NCBI GenBank assembly: GCA_034421515.1
Contig: DAOUKH010000081.1
Span: 1 to 8,954 of the forward strand
Direction: 5' to 3'
DNA length: 8,954 nucleotides
Source of the DNA: DAOUKH01 sp034421515
GTDB taxonomy: Bacteria; Chloroflexota; Dehalococcoidia; SHYB01
Each line of letters opens with the position of its first letter. Position 1 is the stretch's first letter. The translations under genes were made by a program, and so were the position numbers. This document shows positions 1 to 6,862 of the stretch, piece by piece. Under the pieces are notes generated by a model that was not told where the DNA came from, did no database searches, and worked only from the letters and a program-made list of their open reading frames with translations.

Positions 1-621
1 GACCGACATGTTCGTCTCTTGGGCGGCGTCCCAGAGGGGGTCCCAGTAGGGGTCGCAGATGTCGGGGTAGCCGAACTGCTGGGGGAAGGCGATGGCGATG
101 CCGTTCATCTTGCGCGTGACGGCGCGCCGCAGCTCGGCAATGGCGAGGTCGAGGTCCCACATGGGCAGCTGGGCGAGGGTGATGAAGCGGCCGGGGTAGG
201 GCTCAGCGTACTCCTCGACTTGGAAGTCGTTGTAGGCGCGGATGCAGTCGAGACGGAAGTCGGCGGGCCAGTCGGCGTTGTAGAAGGTGTTGCCGGCGAT
301 GCCGGCGATGTTGGCGAAGAAGGTGTGGACGTCGACGCCGTCCGCCTCCATGGCCTTGACGCGCTCGGCGGGGATGTAGGCTTTCTTGGGCATGTCGTCG
401 AAGCTGACCGCGCTGGCGGTGCGGTCGGGCATGGTGGCGTGGACGCTGCCCGGCCCCTTCACCGCGCGGGGCTCGCCGTTGATCCACCAGGTGTCGCCGC
501 CGTCGGCGTCACGGACGACGTGGGGAATCTTGTCGCCCCACTTGGCGGCGCTCATGCGGGCCGTCCAGGTGTCGGGTTTCTCTTGCAGGTGATCATCGGT
601 CGAGACGCAGGTGTACCGCAT
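1..621 (-). CDS. Amidohydrolase-2 family metal-dependent hydrolase (N-terminal part)
   Basis: This is the first 207 codons of a gene that runs off the left edge; the family is usually about 350-400 residues, so roughly half is seen. It belongs to the amidohydrolase-2 group (PF04909), TIM-barrel hydrolases or decarboxylases acting on C-N or C-C bonds of small, often aromatic or cyclic, molecules in the cytoplasm. Visible hallmarks are the N-terminal metal-binding strand STDDHLQEKPDTW (Asp10, His11), then GVDVHTFFANIAGIAG, the AYNDFQVEEYAEPYPGRF helix, the TLAQLPMWDLDLAIAELRR segment and DPYWDPLWDAAQETN. The start ATG at 621-619 is supported by an AGGAG ribosome site at 628-632, six bases upstream, and by a strong promoter behind it. 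It is divergent from the LLM oxidoreductase gene. The substrate cannot be told. The later catalytic Asp and His lie outside the window. Confidence 0.88.
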   Translation of the reverse strand, partial: MRYTCVSTDDHLQEKPDTWTARMSAAKWGDKIPHVVRDADGGDTWWINGEPRAVKGPGSVHATMPDRTASAVSFDDMPKKAYIPAERVKAMEADGVDVHTFFANIAGIAGNTFYNADWPADFRLDCIRAYNDFQVEEYAEPYPGRFITLAQLPMWDLDLAIAELRRAVTRKMNGIAIAFPQQFGYPDICDPYWDPLWDAAQETNMSV

Positions 622-654
622 CGTCCGCTCCTTTGCGCCCAGGGGAATGCCGGA

Positions 655-683
655 ATTGTAGGAGTGCCCACGGGCAGGGTCAA
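655..683 (-). promoter_or_regulatory. Sigma-70-type promoter of the amidohydrolase-2 gene
   Basis: Read on the minus strand there is a -35 box TTGACC (678-683), a 17-base spacer (661-677) and a -10 box TACAAT (655-660). Both boxes match the housekeeping consensus in 5 of 6 positions and the spacing is ideal. Transcription would begin near 648, giving a leader of about 27 bases that contains the AGGAG site of the gene starting at 621. The spacer holds an inverted repeat, TGCCC-AC-GGGCA (665-676), which could be an operator. Assigned by eye, without mapped transcript ends. Confidence 0.7.
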
Positions 684-752
684 CGAGGCCGCCCCCTAGG
701 CCTGAGGCGTGTAGTATGTGGCGGCGCCGCATGCTGGCGCCGGGAGGCCCCC

Positions 753-1625
753 ATGCACATCGGACTGACCGCAGGCCTGCAGATATTCTCCATGCCGCCG
801 TCCGGCGCGCTGGCCATCGCTCAGCAGGCCGAGGCCGCCGGCTTCGAATCGATCTGGATACCGGACCATCCGGTCATCCCGGAGGCGATACCGCCTCAGT
901 ATCCGTACAACGACACCGGCCGACCCCCGTTCAACAACGCGTCGCCGTGGCTGGAGCCGACGGCCATGCTGACTTTCCTGGCGGCGGGTACGACGACGCT
1001 TGGCCTGGGCACCGGAATCTACATCGTGCCGCTGCGCAACCCCCATCTGCTGGCGCGCAGCCTTTCGACCGTCGACTGGCTCTCGAATGGGCGGCTGATG
1101 CTCGGCGTGGGCGTCGGCTGGATGCCCGACGAGGCCACCGCCACCGAGACCGACTTCGACAATCGCGGAAAGCGCACCGAGGAGATCCTGGACATCCTCG
1201 TCCGCTTGTGGACGGAGGACGTGGTCGAGTACTCGGGCACCTACTATTCCTTTGGAAGGGTGAAGATGAACCCGAAGCCGGTGCAAAAGCCACACCCTCC
1301 GGTGCTCTACGGGGGGCATACGCCGGTCGCGCTCCGGCGTGCGGCGCAGCTCTGCAACGGCTGGATCGGCATGGGCTACACCCCGGACGAGTTGCCCGCC
1401 TACCTCGAACGGCTAAGCGAGCTCCGCAAGCGGTACGGCCGCGATGGGGAGGACTTCGACATCACGGTGACGCCTGCCGTTACGCCCACACTCGACGCGG
1501 TCAAGCGGTTCCGGGAACTCGGCGTGACACGCCTGAAGCTGACGCCATTCAAGCGCGACGCGGACGCCGCAGCCTGCCTCGACGGCATCGACCGGTTCGG
1601 CGACGAGGTGATCGCGAGGCTGTAG
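753..1625 (+). CDS. LLM-class flavin/F420-dependent oxidoreductase
   Basis: A 290-residue luciferase-like TIM-barrel oxidoreductase, close to the usual length of the TIGR03619 (Rv2161c-like, probable F420-dependent) group. These enzymes use reduced F420 or FMN to reduce or oxygenate small organic substrates in the cytoplasm. Supporting stretches are EAAGFESIWIPDHPVIP (residues 28-43), TTLGLGTGIYIVPLRNPHLL with the non-prolyl cis-peptide region (81-100), the STVDWLSNGRLMLGVGVGW block (105-123) and the C-terminal MNPKPVQKPHPPVLYGG segment (172-188), all typical of the family. The ATG at 753 is chosen because GGGAGG (742-747) lies five bases upstream and MHIGLTAG is a proper first beta strand; the longer upstream reading has no family similarity. 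It is divergent from the amidohydrolase-2 gene and convergent with the SDR gene, 18 bases away, without a visible terminator. Whether the cofactor is F420 or FMN is inference from the subfamily. Confidence 0.92.
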   Translation: MHIGLTAGLQIFSMPPSGALAIAQQAEAAGFESIWIPDHPVIPEAIPPQYPYNDTGRPPFNNASPWLEPTAMLTFLAAGTTTLGLGTGIYIVPLRNPHLLARSLSTVDWLSNGRLMLGVGVGWMPDEATATETDFDNRGKRTEEILDILVRLWTEDVVEYSGTYYSFGRVKMNPKPVQKPHPPVLYGGHTPVALRRAAQLCNGWIGMGYTPDELPAYLERLSELRKRYGRDGEDFDITVTPAVTPTLDAVKRFRELGVTRLKLTPFKRDADAAACLDGIDRFGDEVIARL

Positions 1626-1643
1626 TGCGCCGCGGCGGCCAAG

Positions 1644-2435
1644 CTACAGCATGGTGAAGCCGCCGCTGACGCTGAGGGTTTGGCCAGTGATGAAGGCAGC
1701 GGCGTCGGAGGAGAGGAAGAGTACGGCGTTGGCGATGTCGTCGCCGTAGCCAAGGCGCCCCAAGGGGTAGTGCGACGTGGCGCGCTGCAGGCGATACTCG
1801 GGCGACCCTCGTTCCTCAGCACGCCAGGGTCCCGTGAGGGACTCGATGTGGGTGCCCTCGGGCTGGGTGGCTCCGGGAGCGACGACGTTGACGCGCACGC
1901 CCTGCGGGGCGACTTCCTTGGCGATCGACTTGCAGGCGGCGATGACCGCACCGCGCGCCCCGGAGTAAACGGCGGCCTTGAACTCGCCGGCGCGCCCCGC
2001 TTCGGACGAGAGGGCCACGATGTTGCCCGATCCCTGGCGGACCATGTGGGGGAGCGCGGCGTGGATGGTGTTGAGGACGGCGATGTAGTTGGTGTGGACG
2101 ATGCCGCTCCAGGTGTCGGGATCGTTGTCGAGGAAGAAGGCGCGGCCCGCCCAACGGGCGATGGCCACGACCAACACGTCGAGACGCCCCGTCTCCTCGA
2201 CGGCGCGATCGATGACCACCTGGGCCTCCTCGCGTGACGCGGCGCCGGCGTGGACGGCGGTGATCGAAAGGCCGGCGGCGTCGACATCGCGGCGGACGGA
2301 GTCGAGCATGGCCTCGTCGTCGGCCGAGAGGAAGACGCGCGACCCCTCGGCGGCGTAGAGCAGGGCCAGCGAGCGTCCGGTCTTCGAGCCGCCGCCGGCG
2401 ATGACGACGGTCTTGTCTTCGAGTCCTAGGTCCAT
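1644..2435 (-). CDS. SDR-family oxidoreductase with altered active-site motifs
   Basis: A 263-residue protein with the full classical short-chain dehydrogenase/reductase fold length; such proteins are NAD(P)-dependent, cytosolic and usually tetrameric. The N-terminal Rossmann strand and glycine loop read TVVIAGGGSKTGRSLA (residues 9-24), where classical members have TGxxxGIG. The NNAG position reads VVAIARWAG. Tetrad residues present are Asn116 (HTNYIAVLNT), Ser144 (IVALSSEAG) and Tyr157, but the lysine four residues after the tyrosine is Arg161 (YSGAR, codon CGC). The structural RVNVVAPGAT (181-190) and the C-terminal FITGQTLSVSGGFTML are standard. Start ATG at 2435-2433 has GGAGG at 2445-2449, nine bases upstream. 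It lies downstream of the substrate-binding protein gene in the same direction, but a terminator separates them. The family assignment is firm; the substrate is unknown and activity may differ from a normal dehydrogenase. Confidence 0.93.
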   Translation of the reverse strand: MDLGLEDKTVVIAGGGSKTGRSLALLYAAEGSRVFLSADDEAMLDSVRRDVDAAGLSITAVHAGAASREEAQVVIDRAVEETGRLDVLVVAIARWAGRAFFLDNDPDTWSGIVHTNYIAVLNTIHAALPHMVRQGSGNIVALSSEAGRAGEFKAAVYSGARGAVIAACKSIAKEVAPQGVRVNVVAPGATQPEGTHIESLTGPWRAEERGSPEYRLQRATSHYPLGRLGYGDDIANAVLFLSSDAAAFITGQTLSVSGGFTML

Positions 2436-2450
2436 GGGCCGGGGCCTCCG

Positions 2451-2479
2451 ACGCTAGGCCGCGGGGCGCGGCCTGTCAA
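2451..2479 (-). promoter_or_regulatory. Possible promoter of the SDR gene
   Basis: On the minus strand a perfect -35 hexamer TTGACA (2474-2479) is followed after 17 bases by TAGCGT (2451-2456), which matches the -10 consensus in only 3 of 6 positions. Transcription would then begin near 2444, only about nine bases before the SDR start codon, and would leave out the GGAGG at 2445-2449. Either the message is almost leaderless, the true start point is a little further upstream, or the match is accidental. Confidence 0.35.
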
Positions 2480-2493
2480 GCGGGAGGCCCGTC

Positions 2494-2527
2494 GCAAAGA
2501 GAGAGGCGGCTCTCAGAGCCGCCTCTC
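2494..2527 (-). terminator. Rho-independent-type terminator after the substrate-binding protein gene
   Basis: A perfect 12-base-pair GC-rich stem (2501-2512 with 2516-2527) closes a three-base loop. On the minus strand it is followed by TCTTTGCG, a short and imperfect T tract. It lies 24 bases beyond the stop codon of the substrate-binding protein gene and ahead of the SDR gene, so it should end the lipoprotein transcript and isolate the SDR gene. The weak T tract lowers certainty about termination but not about the hairpin. Confidence 0.7.
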
Positions 2528-2551
2528 CTTCGGAATCTCTCTGTTCGGGGA

Positions 2552-4591
2552 CTAGTTCCTGCCGGGGACGTAGTTCGGCGAGCCTCCGTCGGTGCCGCTG
2601 CCGAAGGGCGCGAAGTCCCGGTCGATCCAGAGCTGTTCCATGTCCTCGACGACGTCGGCGACGGTGCAGCACTGGGTCAGCGGCATGTTGCGCAGGGCGG
2701 GCCACCAGGAATGGAAGCGCTTGCTCCGGAAGATGGGAATGAAGATGCGGCGCTCGAGGAAGTCGAGCTGGATCATCTCGGCGACGGCCAACTGCTCCTC
2801 GAAGGTCTTGGCTTGGAGGAAGTCCTGCCAAAGCTGCGGGACGGGGCCGAGGTCCCAGGGCTCGGTGAAGTAGCCCTCTTCATTGAAGGTCGGGCCGTAC
2901 TGGAGGCGCATGTTCGCTCCGGGGAACGGGGAGCCGGAGAAGAGGAAGAACCAGCCCACGTCCCAGTTCTTGGTGCGCAGCTCGTCGAAGTCGTTCGAGC
3001 CGGGGATCACGAGGCCCTCGTCGGTGGGCTCGATCCAGATGTCGGACAGGGAGTCTATGGAGATCTGCATGGCCTCCTGGGACGAGAGGCGGGCGACGAA
3101 CCGCAGCTTCAGCGGGTTGTCGGGACCGTAGCCGGCGGCTCGCATGAGCTGGCGGGCGGCCAGGACGTCACGCGCGCGGTCGGCCTGGTTGTCGGCGTAG
3201 CCGGGTCGGCCCTCGAACATCTGCCTGGGCAGGGCCCACGCGCCGTTCAGCTCGGCGGGGATGCCGACGCCGTGGAGCACGATGCCGGTGTCGGCGCCGT
3301 AGGCGAGGTCGCGGACGGCGAAGCGGTCGACGGCAATGTCGATGGCCTCACGAATGCGGGGATCCCTGAGCGCCGGATTGCGGTTGTTGAAGAAGAGGGA
3401 GTTGAGGGTGGACGCCAGGTCGGCCTTCTGCCATCCGGGGATGGTTGCCGCCAGCTGATCGGCCCGACCGGCGACGCGGTTGGCCGCTACCGGGCGCTCC
3501 CAGATGACGTTGCCCGACTCGAAGGCGCCGATGAGGGCGGTCGTGTCGGAGATGATGAAGACTTCGACAGCGTCGAGGTAGGGAAGCTGCCCACCAGCGG
3601 CGTCGGTCTTCCAGTGGTTGGAGCTGGCCTCCATCACGAACTTCACGTCGGCCTCGTTGGAGACGAAGCGGAAGGGCCCGGTGCCGGTCCCCTTTTCGTT
3701 GATGTCGCCGGGCGGCGCGTCGGAGGGGAGGATGTAGAGCGTCCGGGTGAGCTCGAGGAGTTGGTTGAAGAACGCGCTGCTGAACTCCTTGAGGCGAATT
3801 TCGGCAGTCGTGTCGTCGATAGCGACGACCTCACTGACGATCGCCATGGCGTTCGCGTTACCGGCGTCGCGCAGCCTCGCCGGTGTTCCGCCGTCGCCTT
3901 CTTCCTTGCTCTCGTATTTCTCGGGGTTCTTCATCCGGTCCATGCTGTAGACGACGTCCTCGGCGGTGAAGTCCGAGCCGTCGTGGAACTTGACGCCCTC
4001 GCGCAGGTTGAAGGTGTAGACCGTGCCGTCGGAGCTGAGAGACCACTCGGTCGCCAGGTCGGGGACGGCGGTCGCGCCGTCGAACTTGCTGGGCTCGATG
4101 AGCTTGTCGTACATGGGACGGACGGGGGCGACGACGCCCGTGCTGATACGCAGGAGCGGATCGATGCCTCTGGCGTTGAGCATCTGGACCGCGGCGAGGG
4201 TGCCGCCACGGATGGGATCGACGCCGGGGACCGCGGTGGGCACCGGCACGGGCGTGGCGGTGGGTACGCGGGTCGGCCTCGGGGTGGGCGTGTCGGCGGG
4301 AGCGTCGGGAGCAGTGGTAGCCTCGGGCATCGCCGTAGCCTCGGGCATGGCGGTGGCCTCCGGCGCCGCGGTGGGTGCGGGAGCCGCCGTGGTGGGTGCG
4401 GGAGCCGCGGTGGCTTCGGGCATCGCCGTAGCTTCGGGCATGGCGGTGGCCTCAGGCGCGGGGGTAGCCGTCGGCGCGGGCGCGGGCCGCGGCGTCGCGG
4501 TAGGGTCGGCGCCGCCGCACGCGGCTACGACCAGCAACATGACTCCGAGTGCGGTGACAAACGAAAAGAGTCGGCGGTGGCGCTTGAGCAT
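2552..4591 (-). CDS. ABC importer substrate-binding lipoprotein, family 5 (peptide/nickel type)
   Basis: A 679-residue extracytoplasmic solute-binding protein (SBP_bac_5, PF00496), the receptor of a Dpp/Opp-type importer for oligopeptides or similar ligands. It starts with a lipoprotein signal: basic MLKRHRR, a hydrophobic core, then lipobox VAAC with Cys25 as lipidation site. Residues 30-125 are a Pro/Ala/Thr-rich tether with PEATAM repeats. The binding domain starts about residue 126 (DPIRGGTLAAV). The family signature LATEWSLSSDGTVYTFNLREGVKFHDG...FTAEDVVYSMDR occupies about 179-219, and LFFNNRNPALRDPRIREAI marks the second lobe. The ATG at 4591-4589 is preferred over upstream in-frame codons because AGGAGG (4597-4602) lies five bases away and the signal peptide begins there. 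It is divergent from the two permease genes, which are the likely partners. The domain is somewhat longer than many homologues (typically 500-600 residues in all), mostly because of the tether. The ligand is unknown. Confidence 0.95.
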   Translation of the reverse strand: MLKRHRRLFSFVTALGVMLLVVAACGGADPTATPRPAPAPTATPAPEATAMPEATAMPEATAAPAPTTAAPAPTAAPEATAMPEATAMPEATTAPDAPADTPTPRPTRVPTATPVPVPTAVPGVDPIRGGTLAAVQMLNARGIDPLLRISTGVVAPVRPMYDKLIEPSKFDGATAVPDLATEWSLSSDGTVYTFNLREGVKFHDGSDFTAEDVVYSMDRMKNPEKYESKEEGDGGTPARLRDAGNANAMAIVSEVVAIDDTTAEIRLKEFSSAFFNQLLELTRTLYILPSDAPPGDINEKGTGTGPFRFVSNEADVKFVMEASSNHWKTDAAGGQLPYLDAVEVFIISDTTALIGAFESGNVIWERPVAANRVAGRADQLAATIPGWQKADLASTLNSLFFNNRNPALRDPRIREAIDIAVDRFAVRDLAYGADTGIVLHGVGIPAELNGAWALPRQMFEGRPGYADNQADRARDVLAARQLMRAAGYGPDNPLKLRFVARLSSQEAMQISIDSLSDIWIEPTDEGLVIPGSNDFDELRTKNWDVGWFFLFSGSPFPGANMRLQYGPTFNEEGYFTEPWDLGPVPQLWQDFLQAKTFEEQLAVAEMIQLDFLERRIFIPIFRSKRFHSWWPALRNMPLTQCCTVADVVEDMEQLWIDRDFAPFGSGTDGGSPNYVPGRN
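4318..4453 (-). repeat. Tandem and spaced repeats coding the lipoprotein's PEATAM tether
   Basis: Within the substrate-binding protein gene, a 43-base unit at 4318-4360 recurs at 4411-4453 with only a few differences, a period of 93 bases (31 codons). Between the copies, a 21-base unit beginning at 4371 and again at 4392 (gtgggtgcgggagccgc) is duplicated almost exactly. The protein product is runs of PEATAM and APAPT(T/A)A. The period is a multiple of three, so unit gain or loss would change tether length without a frameshift. Such Pro/Thr-rich linkers are common after lipoboxes in Chloroflexota and some other cell envelopes. Confidence 0.85.
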
Positions 4592-4614
4592 GTGTGCCTC
4601 CTGAAGGCGAACGC

Positions 4615-4631
4615 ATGGGATCAATTCCCAT
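4615..4631 (-). promoter_or_regulatory. Inverted repeat in the leader of the substrate-binding protein gene
   Basis: A perfect 6-base inverted repeat, ATGGGA and TCCCAT, is separated by five bases. It lies between the predicted transcription start near 4666 and the ribosome site at 4597-4602. In the message it could form a small hairpin; in DNA it could be a regulator site. It is short, so a chance occurrence is possible. Confidence 0.35.
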
Positions 4632-4672
4632 TCCTCCTCACCGAAACGGGAGGGGTTGCGCCCGTGGCGCGC

Positions 4673-4702
4673 ACGATAGCAGGCGGTTTTCCCTTCTGTC
4701 AA
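4673..4702 (-). promoter_or_regulatory. Promoter of the substrate-binding protein gene
   Basis: On the minus strand a perfect -35 hexamer TTGACA (4697-4702) is followed after 18 bases by TATCGT (4673-4678), preceded by TGC, which gives an extended -10 element. Transcription would start near 4666, leaving a leader of about 75 bases that holds the inverted repeat at 4615-4631 and the AGGAGG ribosome site. It faces away from the permease promoter at 4743-4771. Confidence 0.62.
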
Positions 4703-4742
4703 TGAGAGCAAACACAGCCTGAAGAGGGCGGAAGAACGCCGC

Positions 4743-4771
4743 TTGACGCCCCTAGAGGCGCGTACTACAGT
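4743..4771 (+). promoter_or_regulatory. Promoter of the permease genes
   Basis: A -35 box TTGACG (4743-4748), a 17-base spacer and a -10 box TACAGT (4766-4771) form a good sigma-70-type promoter reading toward the permeases. The start would fall near 4778, about 90 bases before the first permease start codon. It is separated by about 40 bases from the oppositely directed promoter of the lipoprotein gene, so one bound regulator could control both units. Confidence 0.62.
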
Positions 4772-4869
4772 TCGCGCACGCTCACCCCGGCGGAGCGCCC
4801 ACGTGTCTGCTGGCCCGCCGGACCGGTCCTGGAGGATGTGCGCCCCATCGGCGCTTCGGTTGCCGGCCC

Positions 4870-5838
4870 ATGCAGAAGTACATCGCCCGCCGGGTCGTCC
4901 TCTTCATCCCGACGCTCTTCCTCGCGTCGGTCCTCGTCTTCCTCATTGTCCGGGTCGCGCCGGGGGACCCGGTGGACACGTTCTTCGGGACCGACCCCAG
5001 CATCGACGCCGGCGTCACCTTCTCGCCGGAGCAGCGCGAGGCGCTCCGCGAAGACCTCGATCTCGACCATAACGTCGTGGTGCAGTACGGCCTGTGGGTG
5101 GCGGACGTCTTCACGCTGAACCCGGGAGAGTCGTTCCGCACGCAGGAAGAAGTCCTCGAAGTGGTGAAAGCGTCGCTGCCGCTGACGCTGGAGCTTGCCT
5201 TCGCCACCATCATCATCGCCGTGGCGGTGGCGCTGCCGCTGGGAATCATCAGCGCCATACGCCAGGACACCTGGCTCGACTACCTGCTGCGGGTCTTTAG
5301 CATCGGCTTCCTGGCGATGCCGATTTTCTGGACGGGGATCATCGCCTTGGTAATCGCCTTCGAGACGTTCGCCTGGGCGCCGCCCGTGGACTACGCCGAC
5401 GTCTGGGAAGACCCCTGGCTGAACGTCAGGAAACTCTGGCTGCCGGTCTTGATCCTGGCGCTCAATTCAGCGGCGGTCATCGCGCGGATGCTGCGCTCGG
5501 CGACGTTGGAAGTGCTGCGCCAAGACTACGTTCGGACGGCCTTCGCCAAGGGCCTGCGGGAACGAACGGTGGTGGCGCGGCACGTGGTGAAGAACTCGCT
5601 GCTACCGGTGGTGACGGTGGCCGGACTCCAGTTCGCCGTGCTTTTCAGCGGTACGGTGATCACGGAGCAGCTCTTCAACCTCCCCGGCGTCGGCAAGAAG
5701 CTGATCCTTTCGCTGGATACGAACGACTTCCCGATCATCCAGTTCGTGGTGGTGCTGGTGGCGCTCTTCGTCACGATCATCAACCTGCTCGTGGACTTGC
5801 TCTACGGCTATCTCGATCCGCGGATCCGGTACGAATAG
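4870..5838 (+). CDS. ABC importer permease, DppB/OppB type
   Basis: A 322-residue inner-membrane subunit (BPD_transp_1, PF00528) of a peptide/nickel-type importer, of normal length for the family. The N-terminus MQKYIARRVVLFIPTLFLASVLVFLIVRVAPGDP carries the first membrane helix (about 9-29) and the conserved R-x-x-PGDP turn. Further helices lie near 103-128, 138-165, 188-208, 244-265 and 287-312. The cytoplasmic EAA loop that docks the ATPase is at about 219-246 (DYVRTAFAKGLRERTVVARH, then NSLLPVVTV), and NLPGVGKK and the C-terminal YGYLDPRIRYE are typical. The ATG at 4870 starts the family alignment exactly, but no ribosome site stands near it; the nearest GGAGG (4831-4835) is about 35 bases upstream, with a GCGCC/GGCGC hairpin (4840-4854) between. 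It is co-directional with the second permease, seven bases ahead of it. Confidence 0.95.
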   Translation: MQKYIARRVVLFIPTLFLASVLVFLIVRVAPGDPVDTFFGTDPSIDAGVTFSPEQREALREDLDLDHNVVVQYGLWVADVFTLNPGESFRTQEEVLEVVKASLPLTLELAFATIIIAVAVALPLGIISAIRQDTWLDYLLRVFSIGFLAMPIFWTGIIALVIAFETFAWAPPVDYADVWEDPWLNVRKLWLPVLILALNSAAVIARMLRSATLEVLRQDYVRTAFAKGLRERTVVARHVVKNSLLPVVTVAGLQFAVLFSGTVITEQLFNLPGVGKKLILSLDTNDFPIIQFVVVLVALFVTIINLLVDLLYGYLDPRIRYE

Positions 5839-5845
5839 GCGTGAC

Positions 5846-6856
5846 ATGAGCACGAACGCACCACTACAAGAACAGGCCCGCCACCCCGCGGCGTGGGCGC
5901 TCGACCGGGCGCGGACGCTCCCGGCGACCCTTTGGGGCTTCTCACGGCACAAACCGCTCGGCGGCATCGGCCTCGCTATTCTGGTTGGCATCGTCGTGAT
6001 CGGTGTCTTCCGCGACTTCATCGCACCCTACGATCCGGAGCGGGTCTTCAGTGAAACCACGGCCACGGAGGAGAAGCCGGCGGAGAGTCTCCGGCTTCGC
6101 GCGCCGTTCACCAGCGGCACGGTGTCGGAGATTCCGGACGACGCCGTCACCGTCGACGACATCATCATCGAGGACGTCTTCTTCCTGTTGGGCACCGACC
6201 AGTTGAGCAAGGATGTCTTCAGCCGCCTGGTGCACGGGGCGTGGACGGCGACCAGGCTCTCGTTGAGCGCCGTCGTGCTGGCGACGATGGCTGGTCTGCT
6301 CGTGGGACTCCTGAGCGGCTACTACGGGGGGAGGATCGACCTGTTCGCGCAGCGCGTGGTCGACGCCTGGCTCGCGATACCCGGGCTGATCCTGGCCATC
6401 GCCATCGTCGGCGGGGTCGGGGCGAGCACGATGACGATCATCATCGCGATCTCCTCGTTCCTATGGCCGTCGACCTCGCGGGTGATCCGGTCGGTCACCC
6501 TGAGCGTGAAGGAGTCGCAGTACGTGGAGGCGGCGCGAGCGCTGGGGGCCGGCGACATTCGCATCATGGCGCGCCACGTGCTGCCGCAGACGCTGGCGCC
6601 GCTGATGATCATGGCTTCCTCGATCGTGGGCATCGCCATTACCGTCGAGGCGGCGCTGGCCTTCCTCGGCGTCGGCATTCCGCCGGGACAGGCTTCCTGG
6701 GGGCAGATGCTGTCGGGCCAAGTGATCACCCACGCCCGTACCGAGCCGCTCCTCGTCGTCTGGCCCGGCCTGGTGATCACCGCCGCGGTGTTCGGGGCGA
6801 ACCTGCTTGGAGATTCCCTCCGCGACGTGCTCGATCCCAGGCTGCGCGGGGCCTAG
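5846..6856 (+). CDS. ABC importer permease, DppC/OppC type
   Basis: A 336-residue second membrane subunit of the importer, pairing with the DppB-type protein to form the channel. It shows the N-terminal cytoplasmic stretch and first helix (about 39-60) ending in FRDFIAPYDP, the LGTDQLSKDVFSRLVHGAW motif (115-133, usually LGTDxLGRD), and later helices near 137-160, 172-200, 251-276 and 305-325. The EAA loop is at about 226-256 (YVEAARALGAGDIRIMARHV, then LPQ), and the ending LGDSLRDVLDPRLRGA is standard. The segment between APYDP and LGTD (about residues 65-114) is longer and more acidic than in typical members and would face outside, where it could touch the binding protein. The start ATG lies seven bases after the previous stop, with only a weak AGG (5837-5839), consistent with coupled translation. 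No ATPase gene follows. Confidence 0.95.
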   Translation: MSTNAPLQEQARHPAAWALDRARTLPATLWGFSRHKPLGGIGLAILVGIVVIGVFRDFIAPYDPERVFSETTATEEKPAESLRLRAPFTSGTVSEIPDDAVTVDDIIIEDVFFLLGTDQLSKDVFSRLVHGAWTATRLSLSAVVLATMAGLLVGLLSGYYGGRIDLFAQRVVDAWLAIPGLILAIAIVGGVGASTMTIIIAISSFLWPSTSRVIRSVTLSVKESQYVEAARALGAGDIRIMARHVLPQTLAPLMIMASSIVGIAITVEAALAFLGVGIPPGQASWGQMLSGQVITHARTEPLLVVWPGLVITAAVFGANLLGDSLRDVLDPRLRGA

Positions 6857-6862
6857 GAACCG

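Noticed and set aside
712..717. TAGTAT as a -10 box for the LLM gene
   Set aside because: No acceptable -35 box stands 16-18 bases upstream; the LLM promoter remains unassigned.
1400..2287. A 295-codon minus-strand frame
   Set aside because: A Ser/Pro/Arg-rich shadow of the SDR gene in another frame that also runs into the LLM gene; no motifs.
4318..4453. Repeats as a CRISPR array
   Set aside because: The repeats are in frame inside a coding region, of unequal spacing, and encode a Pro/Ala/Thr linker.
4023..4604. A Gly/Ala/Val repeat protein on the plus strand
   Set aside because: It is the complement of the PEATAM tether repeats and has no promoter or ribosome site of its own.
2711..4705. 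A 664-codon open frame on the plus strand
   Set aside because: It lies opposite the well-supported substrate-binding protein gene. Its product is a Gly/Val/Glu/Arg-rich sequence without domain character, as expected from the antisense of high-GC codons.
4592..4711. Longer N-terminus for the substrate-binding protein
   Set aside because: The upstream in-frame residues would bury the lipoprotein signal; AGGAGG and the ATG at 4591 fit the signal peptide exactly.
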